DNA from: Clostridia bacterium
GTDB taxonomy: Bacteria; Bacillota_A; Clostridia; TANB77; CAG-508
NCBI GenBank assembly: GCA_017621295.1
Contig: JAGATI010000083.1
Location: 1 to 5,261, forward strand
Direction: 5' to 3'
DNA length: 5,261 bases
Shown: one piece after another, positions 1 through 5,253 of the stretch
How positions within the stretch are numbered: the first letter of the stretch is position 1
Layout of the letters: each line of letters starts with the position of its first letter
Notes under the pieces: generated by a model
Databases searched by the model: none
Told to the model about the DNA's origin: nothing
Seen by the model: only the letters and a program-made list of their open reading frames with translations
Position numbers and translations under genes: made by a program

Positions 1-700
1 GTGGATGTTCAGTTTTAGCAATATCACGAGCAGCGATTTCACCAATGTTAGTTAAAGCAATTTCAATATCTGTCATATTATCTCTTAAAGATTCTTTTCT
101 TAAGCCTTTATGTGATTTGTATTCACTTGCTTTCATTCCAGACCATTCTTGATATATCTCATTTGTTAGGACTGCATATTCATAATTTTGAGTTATTCCA
201 TTTTCTTTCCATACATCTGTTAATTTTCTTCTGTCTACAACTCCTGTCATTCTTGCTTTAATCCATTCATCACTATATCCACGACTTCTATAATAATCAA
301 CAGCACGATTAATAGCAATTTCTGGATCAAATACTTCGTCAATTCTCTCTTTTCCCATTTGAGCAAGCCAAAGTTTAAATGGCTCTGCTTTTGGACTTGG
401 AATTGATTCAATTAATCTTAATATTCCTTGTGTATCTAATGTATCTGTTAAATAACTTTTTCCATCTTTTTGAGATTTCATTTTCAGTTGTACGCATTTT
501 GCGTACAACTCACTTTTCTCTTCTTCTGTCATCCTTCTTTTTAGCGTATTCCAATAATTTCTTGGATTATTACTCTCAGTTAAAGCACTAATAATATCAA
601 CTACACTAAAATAGTATTCTTCCTTTTCACTATCCCAAATACTTCTTATCTCACTACCTTCAAAAAGATTTGAAATTGTTTCTAATTTATTATTATCCAT
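1..700 (-). CDS. BRO-family / phage antirepressor-like protein (N-terminal part; runs off the left edge)
   Basis: The frame is open from ATG at 700-698 to the window edge, giving 233 residues with no stop, so the C-terminus is missing. Residues about 15-115 look like a Bro-N domain: a start like IRSIWDSEKEEYYFSVVDII, then NPRNYW, an LYAKCVQLKM segment, TDTLDTQGILRLI and IPSPKAEPFKLWLAQ. The second part (about 116-233) has DPEIAINRAVDYYRSRGYSDEWI, VLTNEIYQEWSG and DNMTDIEIALTNIGEIA, as in full-length bacterial members of this family. Bro-N proteins are DNA-binding antirepressors in phages, but many relatives sit in bacterial chromosomes with no known role. Here no other phage gene is visible. 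The start is chosen because it is the first in-frame ATG. The AAAGGAAAG ribosome site (711-719) lies rather far from it, with AAGGA 13 bases upstream. A competing out-of-frame ATG at 708-706 gives only eight codons. Family assignment is from recall of the motifs; the function is inferred. Confidence 0.85.
   Translation of the reverse strand, partial: MDNNKLETISNLFEGSEIRSIWDSEKEEYYFSVVDIISALTESNNPRNYWNTLKRRMTEEEKSELYAKCVQLKMKSQKDGKSYLTDTLDTQGILRLIESIPSPKAEPFKLWLAQMGKERIDEVFDPEIAINRAVDYYRSRGYSDEWIKARMTGVVDRRKLTDVWKENGITQNYEYAVLTNEIYQEWSGMKASEYKSHKGLRKESLRDNMTDIEIALTNIGEIAARDIAKTEHP
486..510. repeat. Perfect palindrome inside the BRO-family gene
   Basis: AGTTGTACGCA (486-496) and TGCGTACAACT (500-510) are exact reverse complements around a TTT centre, 11-base arms with no mismatch. 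The site spans codons 64-72 (ELYAKCVQL) and is more G+C-rich than its surroundings. No T-run follows in the minus direction, so it is not a normal terminator. It may be an operator, a structured RNA element or a result of codon choice. Confidence 0.7.
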
Positions 701-741
701 TTAGGCATCACTTTCCTTTATAAATTTATTATTATGCCCAA

Positions 742-770
742 ATTATATCAATTTTCCTCCATTTTTTCAA
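742..770 (-). promoter_or_regulatory. Sigma-A promoter with extended -10 for the BRO-family gene
   Basis: On the minus strand TTGAAA (765-770) is followed, after exactly 17 bases, by TATAAT (742-747). A TG sits one base before the -10, making an extended -10 (TGATATAAT). The predicted transcript starts near 735, giving a leader of about 35 bases before the ATG at 700. The -10 match is perfect and the -35 matches 5 of 6. The promoter lies over the end of the possible small ORF at 748-843. Confidence 0.75.
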
Positions 771-843
771 TAAAAATAAACATTCTTATTTTATCATTAA
801 TACAGTCTCCCTTTTTTAACTTATTTGCTATTTTTCTTTTCAT
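748..843 (-). CDS. Possible small ORF, 31 residues, lysine-rich (unrecognised)
   Basis: The ORF runs from ATG (843-841) to TGA (750-748) and has a good ribosome site, GAGGG (850-854), six bases upstream. The peptide begins MKRKIANKLKKGDC and ends FIFIEKMEEN: a basic N-terminal half, a short hydrophobic patch and an acidic end, with one cysteine at residue 14. No family is recognised and there is no clear membrane segment or signal peptide. Against it being real: it is short, its 3' end overlaps the promoter of the BRO gene (its stop codon forms the TGA before the -10 TATAAT), and no clear promoter of its own is seen, only weak boxes overlapping the two upstream inverted repeats. It could be a leader peptide, a remnant or chance. 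Confidence 0.3.
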   Translation of the reverse strand: MKRKIANKLKKGDCINDKIRMFIFIEKMEEN

Positions 844-869
844 CTTAATCCCTCATTTCATTGTTCTAT

Positions 870-890
870 AATGTAATACTATATTACATT
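870..890. repeat. Inverted repeat AATGTAATA-CTA-TATTACATT
   Basis: Perfect 9-base arms (870-878 and 882-890) are separated by three bases. The repeat lies 27 bases upstream of the possible small ORF start at 843, overlapping where its promoter would be. The very short spacer and full AT symmetry look more like a protein-binding operator than a terminator. In the minus direction no T-run follows. In the plus direction a short TTT follows, but no plus-strand gene ends here. Confidence 0.5.
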
Positions 891-894
891 TTTC

Positions 895-920
895 TAGTTA
901 ATATTTTAAACTATTAACTA
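895..920. repeat. Inverted repeat TAGTTAATA-N8-TATTAACTA
   Basis: Perfect 9-base arms (895-903 and 912-920) are separated by eight bases, and lie only four bases from the neighbouring inverted repeat at 870-890. The stem contains two G-C pairs at most and no T-run follows in the minus direction. It is thus a weak terminator candidate for the MmcQ-MGMT gene and may instead be an operator half of a paired site. Confidence 0.45.
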
Positions 921-994
921 AAATCTATTAAATTGACAGTATTGACTAATTATTTCTCTCTAAAAGTATTCTATCGTAAATTTTTTTCCAAATA

Positions 995-1993
995 CTAGCC
1001 TTCTTTCCATTTATAAATATCTAGATTGACTTTATTGTTATAAACTTCAATCCCTTCCTTTTCTAATCTTTGTTTTTGGACATCTTTCCCTCCAAAAACA
1101 AATGCATCTGCTAATTCACCTTTGCTATTTAGTACTTTATAACATGGATATTTATTTCCATCTGGATTTTTATGAAGTATATTTCCTACTGCTCTAGCTA
1201 GCCCCTTGTTTCCTAAATATTCGGCAATTTGCTTATATGTAACTACTTTTCCTTTTGGTATAGTTGTTAAATAATTGTATACTTTTTGTTCAAGATTATT
1301 TCCTGTTATTCCACATCTATTTCCATTTACTAAATTATAACTATTGTCTACTAATTTAATTATATTTTCAGTTTCTATTTTATCATCTAATCTTACTGTT
1401 ATCCAACTTTTTTTGTTCATATGATATCCTAGAAATATAGCTTCATTATCTATTATACCTTCTATTTTCTCCTTTTGATATTTTAAATCGATAACCTCAA
1501 TTTTTTTATTAGATTCACATTTTTTATTAAGTTTGCTTTCTTCTATTGTTAACAAAACTCCATACCATTTTTTATTCTTATTATTTCTAAAAATTGCATT
1601 ATCATCATATTTTTCCCATAAAAATTCTAAATCATCATTGTATTTTTGCTTTATATACTTTATTATTTCTTTTGCTTGTTTGCTTTTAAAAATTTCTTTA
1701 TATGTACATTTTTCTATAAAGTCATTTATTATATTTTGATATTCTTGTCTAACCCTTCCAACAAATTCTCCTGTTGCTGTTTCAATATCAACAAGAGCAT
1801 ATTCTGTATTATTTTCTATATCTATTATTTTTGAATATCTAGTTGTATTTGAAATTAATATGTTAATTTCAAATGTATTTTCTAGAATATTTACTTTATA
1901 TATGTAATTATCTTTATCTATTACAAAACCGTAGTCTAACAGTCGATTATAAGCAATACTTCTTTTACTTAATTCGATATCTAAATTTCTCAT
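995..1993 (-). CDS. MmcQ/YjbR-domain protein fused to an O6-alkylguanine-DNA alkyltransferase (MGMT) domain
   Basis: This 332-residue protein has two modules. Residues about 1-220 match the clostridial MmcQ/YjbR type: an N-terminal extension with VGEFV-like TGEFVGRVRQEY (74-85), then a core with FLWEKYDDNAIFRN (124-137), KWYGVLL and GYHMNKKSWITV (189-200). Residues about 232-330 are an MGMT/Ada C-terminal DNA-binding domain: GKVVTYKQIAEYLGN with Tyr253, ARAVG with the arginine finger Arg267, HKNP with Asn276, PCYKV with acceptor Cys284, and LEKEG with Glu313. MGMT moves the alkyl group from O6-alkylguanine in DNA to its cysteine. Here the usual PCHRV reads PCYKV, so the histidine that helps activate the cysteine is Tyr285. 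Transfer activity is thus likely but not certain. MmcQ is named for a mitomycin-resistance gene; its molecular role is unclear. The start has AGGAG (2001-2005) seven bases upstream. It is a monocistronic unit with a LexA-like box in its promoter. Confidence 0.88.
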   Translation of the reverse strand: MRNLDIELSKRSIAYNRLLDYGFVIDKDNYIYKVNILENTFEINILISNTTRYSKIIDIENNTEYALVDIETATGEFVGRVRQEYQNIINDFIEKCTYKEIFKSKQAKEIIKYIKQKYNDDLEFLWEKYDDNAIFRNNKNKKWYGVLLTIEESKLNKKCESNKKIEVIDLKYQKEKIEGIIDNEAIFLGYHMNKKSWITVRLDDKIETENIIKLVDNSYNLVNGNRCGITGNNLEQKVYNYLTTIPKGKVVTYKQIAEYLGNKGLARAVGNILHKNPDGNKYPCYKVLNSKGELADAFVFGGKDVQKQRLEKEGIEVYNNKVNLDIYKWKEG

Positions 1994-2067
1994 AAATCTG
2001 CTCCTATTTTATATTTATTCTTTTTTAATAGTATAATAACATTAACATAAAAATTTCAATTATATTA

Positions 2068-2094
2068 TCTATAATTCCCAGTAAGAATTATAGA
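2068..2094. repeat. Inverted repeat TCTATAATTC-N7-GAATTATAGA over the -10 and start site
   Basis: Perfect 10-base arms (2068-2077 and 2085-2094) flank a seven-base centre. The repeat covers the -10 and expected transcription start of the MmcQ-MGMT promoter and overlaps the LexA-like box by three bases. Its distal arm repeats the -10 in inverted form, so it also carries a plus-strand TATAAT. It could be a second operator, or arise from an opposed -10 element. Confidence 0.45.
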
Positions 2095-2115
2095 ACTTTT
2101 GTTCTGTTTTGTCAA
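2087..2115 (-). promoter_or_regulatory. Consensus sigma-A promoter of the MmcQ-MGMT gene
   Basis: On the minus strand TTGACA (2110-2115) and TATAAT (2087-2092) are both perfect and are 17 bases apart. The expected transcript starts near 2080, leaving a leader of roughly 87 bases before the ATG at 1993. It lies just downstream of the terminator that closes the topoisomerase operon, so this gene is independently transcribed. A promoter this strong usually implies tight repression, consistent with the dyad in its spacer. Confidence 0.85.
2092..2105. promoter_or_regulatory. LexA-like (SOS) box in the promoter spacer
   Basis: AGAACTTTTGTTCT (plus strand) is a dyad with the GAAC-N4-GTTC core of the Gram-positive LexA site (consensus CGAACRNRYGTTYC). 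The core is complete; the outer bases and one central base differ. It sits between the -10 and -35 of a perfect promoter, touching the -10, where bound LexA would block RNA polymerase. The downstream gene encodes a DNA-repair-type protein, which supports the reading. LexA itself is not in the window, so binding is inferred. Confidence 0.65.
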
Positions 2116-2127
2116 GAAGATTTTTTT

Positions 2128-2169
2128 AAAATAAAGTTCAAACATTTATTAATGCTTGAACTTTATTTT
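2128..2169 (-). terminator. Intrinsic terminator of the HD-topoisomerase operon
   Basis: A 14-base perfect stem (2128-2141 with 2156-2169) continues past one A-C mismatch into four more pairs (2143-2146 with 2151-2154), closing on a four-base loop. It begins at the last base of the topoisomerase stop codon. In the minus direction the descending arm ends in TTTATTTT, serving as the U-rich tract. In the plus direction TTTTT follows too, so it may act both ways. Confidence 0.75.
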
Positions 2170-4100
2170 TACATTGGTATAACCAATTTATTAATTTTAC
2201 TTTTAATATAATTTTGTAATTTATCCATAAAAACCTCTGGCTTTATTTCTTTTTTAGCAACCATATCTAATCCCTTTTCCCAACTAGCTGTTAGTTTTGG
2301 ATTTAGCATATCTGGCATAGAGCTATATACAACATCAAATATAGTTTCGCCTTTTTCTGTTGGTGTAATAATTTGCGTTTTTGTATTAATTTGTATATAC
2401 TTTATTCTTTCTAATTTTTTTATAATTTCTGCTCTAGTGGCACTAGTTCCAATTCCAGCCCCTTTTATTTGTTCTCTTAATTCTTCTTCTTCTATCAGCT
2501 TACCTGCATTTTCCATAGCTAAAATCATAGAACCAGAATTGTATCTACTAGGTGGCGTTGTCTCAGACTCCTTTGTTTCAAAATTTATTACATCAATATT
2601 TTGTCCTTTTTTAAGTTTTTTTAATAATTCTTTATCAATTCCATTATCTTTTTTGCTATCTTCTTTTTCATCTTTTGAATCTTTTCCTTTTACAATCTCT
2701 AGATATCCCAAATCCACACATACTTTGCTACTTGCATAAAACTTCTCTCCGTCTATATCAATAGTTATAGAAATTTTCTCATATTGAGCTGGTGGATAAA
2801 AAATACATAAAAATCTTTTTACAATTAGCTTATATATATCCTTATTCAATTTTGGCAATTTTTCATAATTTTCGAAACCTTGCCCTGTTGGTATAATTGC
2901 ATAGTGGTCTGTTATTTTACTATCATTTACATATTTAGTTTTAAGTAAATTTGTAGAATACTTTTCATTTATCATTTTATTAATAATTTGTTTAACTTCT
3001 TCATCATTAAAATTTTTAGCAAGTCCATTTAAATTTTTAGAAATTTCTTTTGCAACTGCAGAAGATAAAACTCTTGCATCTGTTCTTGGATATGTAACTA
3101 ATTTTTTTTCATATAAATCCTGAATAACTTCTAGTGTCTCATCTGGCTTTATTTTAAATTTTTTAGTACATTCATTTTGAACTTCTGCTAAATTAAATAA
3201 TAATGGTGCATTTTCCTTTTGTTTTGACTTTTTCAATTCTTCTATTATAGCTTTTTTATCTTTTAAAGAATTTATAAATTCTTTTGCATCTGCTTCTTTT
3301 CTAAATCCAGATTCATTATATAATTTAATAGATTCAAATAATCTAGACTTCTCTTGAACTTTCCATTCTGCAGATAAATTATTTGCATCATCACCAAATT
3401 TACCTATGATTTTATAATAAGGAGTTTTAACAAAGTTCCTTATCTCTCTTTCCCTTTGTACTACCATTCCTAATACACAAGTCATAACACGTCCAACTGA
3501 AATTGATACTTTTTCTTCATTAATTTGCTTTGCAACTCTTCTTCCATAAATAATAGATAATAACCTTGAAAAATTAATACCTATTAAGTAATCTTCTTTT
3601 GCTCTTAAATATGCAGAATCTGATAAACTATCATATTCTGATAGGTCTTTTGCTTCTTTAATACCTCTTATTATTTCATCTTCTGTTTGAGAATCAATCC
3701 AAACTCTTTTCATTTTAGCATTTGGATTTGGATTTGCCATCATAAAGACTAATCTTTGAATATATTCCCCTTCACGCCCTGAGTCACCTGCATTATATAT
3801 AGTCTCTACATCTTCTCTTTGCATTAATTCTTTTACTATATTAAACTGATTTTGCACATTAGGTATAATCTCATACTTCCACTCTTCTGGTATAAATGGA
3901 AGTGTATCTAATCTCCAAAATTTCAAATTCTCATCATATTTTTCTGGATAACTCATAGTTACTAAATGGCCTACACACCATGTAATTATCCAATCGTTTG
4001 ATTCTAAATATCCATTTTTTCTATTTGTATTTATTTTAAGTGCCTTAGCAAATTCCATTGCCACAGATGGCTTTTCTGTAATTAATAAACTTTTTGACAT
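2169..4100 (-). CDS. topB: DNA topoisomerase III-type (type IA topoisomerase, TopB)
   Basis: This 643-residue protein is of normal length for the family (E. coli topoisomerase III is about 650). It cuts one DNA strand through a tyrosine link and passes another through, relaxing or decatenating DNA and resolving recombination and replication intermediates. The toprim domain fills about residues 1-145, with ITEKPSVA (catalytic Glu9) and AGDSGREGEYIQR (104-116). The usual DxDxE is here Asp106-Ser-Gly108-Arg-Glu110; the glycine at the second acid is, to my knowledge, common in TopB-type enzymes. The active-site tyrosine is Tyr337 in LVTYPRTDARVLS. ITDHYAIIPTG (396-406), PPSRYNSGSMILAMENAG (516-533) and GIGTSATRAEII (549-560) are further family motifs. 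A lysine/acid-rich insert lies at 471-497. There are no C-terminal zinc fingers. AAAGGAAA (4108-4115) is the ribosome site. It is the second gene of an operon, 18 bases after the HD gene, and ends in a strong terminator. Confidence 0.95.
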   Translation of the reverse strand: MSKSLLITEKPSVAMEFAKALKINTNRKNGYLESNDWIITWCVGHLVTMSYPEKYDENLKFWRLDTLPFIPEEWKYEIIPNVQNQFNIVKELMQREDVETIYNAGDSGREGEYIQRLVFMMANPNPNAKMKRVWIDSQTEDEIIRGIKEAKDLSEYDSLSDSAYLRAKEDYLIGINFSRLLSIIYGRRVAKQINEEKVSISVGRVMTCVLGMVVQREREIRNFVKTPYYKIIGKFGDDANNLSAEWKVQEKSRLFESIKLYNESGFRKEADAKEFINSLKDKKAIIEELKKSKQKENAPLLFNLAEVQNECTKKFKIKPDETLEVIQDLYEKKLVTYPRTDARVLSSAVAKEISKNLNGLAKNFNDEEVKQIINKMINEKYSTNLLKTKYVNDSKITDHYAIIPTGQGFENYEKLPKLNKDIYKLIVKRFLCIFYPPAQYEKISITIDIDGEKFYASSKVCVDLGYLEIVKGKDSKDEKEDSKKDNGIDKELLKKLKKGQNIDVINFETKESETTPPSRYNSGSMILAMENAGKLIEEEELREQIKGAGIGTSATRAEIIKKLERIKYIQINTKTQIITPTEKGETIFDVVYSSMPDMLNPKLTASWEKGLDMVAKKEIKPEVFMDKLQNYIKSKINKLVIPM

Positions 4101-4118
4101 TTTTTACTTTCCTTTTGT

Positions 4119-4889
4119 TTAATTTTTTAAGCTTTCCTCTATATATTTATTTGCAATAATATTAATTTCTTGTAAATATTTAATAGCTTGCTCATCTTGT
4201 AAATTTACCTTATCTTCAATTTTCTCTATATACTTGTTTTCTTTAACAATATTTAAACTATAGCTATAATAAAAATCAAAAATATATGCTATATGAGCAA
4301 TTAACATATCAGCATTTGTCTTCAAATTTTTGTAATTAATCATATGGTCTTCTTTGAACTCTCGATATATTTCATCTGTTATTTTTTCTTTGCTTAAATC
4401 TTTACATCCATAAGAATTTTCTAATTTTTCTGTTAATAAAGTATAATATATATCTAATTTATCTGCATCTCTTATAATTTTTGCATGCAGAAGTTCTCTA
4501 TCTGTTAGTCCTTTTTCTATTCTTGGTTTATTATGATTTAATATTGCTTTTTTTATTATTTCATCATAACAATCGTCCTGTATAAATTTTCTAATCAAAT
4601 TATCTTCAAATAAAATTCTCACTCCATACTCTCCATGATTTATACTATCTTTATCATAAAAAGTATTATAAATTCTTACTTGCTCAAATCTACCTATATC
4701 GTGTAATAATCCTATTAACTCTGCTAAATTAATATCTTCCGCTTCTAATTTTAGATTTTCAGCTATTTTCCTGCTTTTTTCTGTAACTCTTAAAATATGA
4801 CCTATTTTTAATGCTATTTTTCCATCTTCTGGATTATAATTTTTTACATATTCTTTAAATGCCTTTTTTGCTTCTTCTATATCTATCAT
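4119..4889 (-). CDS. HD-domain metal-dependent phosphohydrolase
   Basis: This 256-residue protein has the HD superfamily ligand pattern: His31 (GHILRV), His63-Asp64 (LLHDIGRFEQ), His85 (NHGEYG), His119 (LNHNKP) and Asp141 (IRDADKLD). Such proteins bind divalent metals and hydrolyse phosphoesters, often nucleotides or nucleotide second messengers; the substrate here cannot be read from sequence. There is no signal peptide, no membrane helix and no fused RelA/SpoT, GGDEF or sensor domain, so it is probably a soluble stand-alone enzyme. The C-terminal third is helical and aromatic-rich (AYIFDFYYSYS). ATG at 4889 is the first in-frame start after an upstream TGA at 4898-4896. GGAG (4899-4902) lies nine bases upstream; an ATG at 4896-4894 is out of frame and gives only 13 codons. 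It is the first gene of the operon with the topoisomerase, which suggests a nucleic-acid-related role, but that is only inference. Confidence 0.88.
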   Translation of the reverse strand: MIDIEEAKKAFKEYVKNYNPEDGKIALKIGHILRVTEKSRKIAENLKLEAEDINLAELIGLLHDIGRFEQVRIYNTFYDKDSINHGEYGVRILFEDNLIRKFIQDDCYDEIIKKAILNHNKPRIEKGLTDRELLHAKIIRDADKLDIYYTLLTEKLENSYGCKDLSKEKITDEIYREFKEDHMINYKNLKTNADMLIAHIAYIFDFYYSYSLNIVKENKYIEKIEDKVNLQDEQAIKYLQEINIIANKYIEESLKN

Positions 4890-4908
4890 TTCCCATCACT
4901 CCGATGTC

Positions 4909-4937
4909 ATTATATATGAATAGATTTTATAAATCAA
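4909..4937 (-). promoter_or_regulatory. Promoter of the HD-topoisomerase operon
   Basis: On the minus strand TTGATT (4932-4937) and a perfect TATAAT (4909-4914) are 17 bases apart. The transcript would start at about 4902-4905, so the leader is only about 13-16 bases and the GGAG ribosome site is at or near the 5' end. A second possible promoter further upstream, TTGGTT (5023-5028) and TATAAT (4999-5004) with an 18-base spacer, would give a leader over 100 bases long. Confidence 0.6.
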
Positions 4938-5032
4938 CAGTAAATGGCATGAAAATATTTATATTAAATTTTTATATTATCTATCTACATATCATTTCAT
5001 TATAATTTTATTACAGTTTGTTAACCAAACGC

Positions 5033-5060
5033 TTGCTTTTTCTGGAAAATATGGTATAAT
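5033..5060 (+). promoter_or_regulatory. Promoter with extended -10 for the small coiled-coil gene
   Basis: TTGCTT (5033-5038) is followed after 16 bases by TATAAT (5055-5060), preceded by TGG, which makes an extended -10 (TGGTATAAT). The transcript would start near 5067, about 40 bases before the ATG at 5107. It diverges from the HD-topoisomerase promoters within the shared 217-base intergenic region. Confidence 0.7.
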
Positions 5061-5106
5061 TAATTATGTTAATACTTAATATTTTATGTATTAGGAGGAT
5101 TCACTT

Positions 5107-5229
5107 ATGAATAAAAAAGAAGATAAAAATGAAACACAAAAAAAACTAAAGAAAAATATAGAAGCTTTAAAAGAAGGTGAAAAAGCTTTAGAAGAAGCTA
5201 TAAAACTTTTAGAAATATTAGATAAATGA
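5107..5229 (+). CDS. Small charged coiled-coil protein, 40 residues (unrecognised)
   Basis: ATG at 5107 has a full AGGAGG (5093-5098) eight bases upstream and an extended -10 promoter before that; the frame ends in TGA at 5227-5229. The peptide is almost wholly lysine, glutamate and aliphatic residues, with no aromatic residue and no cysteine. The first 13 residues are polar and probably disordered. From Leu14 onward a heptad pattern is visible: Leu14, Ile18, Leu21, Glu25, Leu28, Ile32 and Leu35 fall at the core positions, so a single amphipathic helix that forms a coiled coil, alone or with a partner, is likely. It is too charged for a membrane segment. No known family is recognised. The next gene starts 24 bases later with its own AGGAGG, so the two are probably cotranscribed and the helix may serve that partner. 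Confidence 0.75.
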   Translation: MNKKEDKNETQKKLKKNIEALKEGEKALEEAIKLLEILDK

Positions 5230-5253
5230 AATTTAAATTAAGGAGGATTTTTT

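Larger units (their letters stand above)
701..994. other. Intergenic region between the BRO-family gene and the MmcQ-MGMT gene
   Basis: This 294-base AT-rich stretch holds the BRO promoter (742-770), the possible 31-residue ORF (748-843) and two inverted repeats (870-890 and 895-920). No convincing terminator follows the MmcQ-MGMT stop at 995: the inverted repeats lack a T-run in the minus direction. Read-through into the BRO gene is therefore possible. A 9-base-spaced direct repeat of ATTGAC on the plus strand lies near 932-946. No RNA gene is visible. Confidence 0.6.

Noticed and set aside
379..591. Plus-strand open frame of 70 codons, hydrophobic
   Set aside because: It is the antisense shadow of the BRO-family gene, which has clear family motifs in the minus frame; it has no good ribosome site.
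702..740. TGGGCAT...ATGCCTA pairing that would enclose the BRO ribosome site
   Set aside because: The expected transcript from the BRO promoter starts near 735, within the 5' arm, so the stem would form only in read-through RNA; too weak to report as an RNA switch.
867..872. Plus-strand TATAAT near the inverted repeat
   Set aside because: There is no -35 at a usable distance and nothing but antisense sequence downstream.
1533..1834. Two plus-strand frames of 68 and 62 codons rich in Phe, Ile and Tyr
   Set aside because: They lie wholly antisense to the MmcQ-MGMT gene; the composition is what AAA/AAT-rich coding DNA gives on its other strand.
2021..2056. Seven-codon ORF starting ATGTTAATG in the leader of the MmcQ-MGMT gene
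   Set aside because: It has no ribosome binding site and no regulatory codon run or attenuator-like hairpins around it.
2156..2183. Plus-strand TTGAAC-16-TATAAC with extended -10, pointing antisense into the topoisomerase gene
   Set aside because: The -35 lies in the terminator stem and the sequence encodes the protein's C-terminus; in DNA this AT-rich such matches are expected by chance, and there is no plus-strand gene to serve.
2437..2739. Plus-strand frame of 100 codons, Ser/Pro/Phe-rich
   Set aside because: Antisense to conserved C-terminal motifs of the topoisomerase, with no ribosome site or promoter of its own.
2274..4100. Loss of the second acid in the toprim DxDxE of the topoisomerase (Asp106-Ser-Gly108)
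   Set aside because: From recall, DxGREGE is common in TopB-type enzymes of Firmicutes and Bacteroidetes, and the rest of the active site is intact, so it does not mark a dead enzyme.
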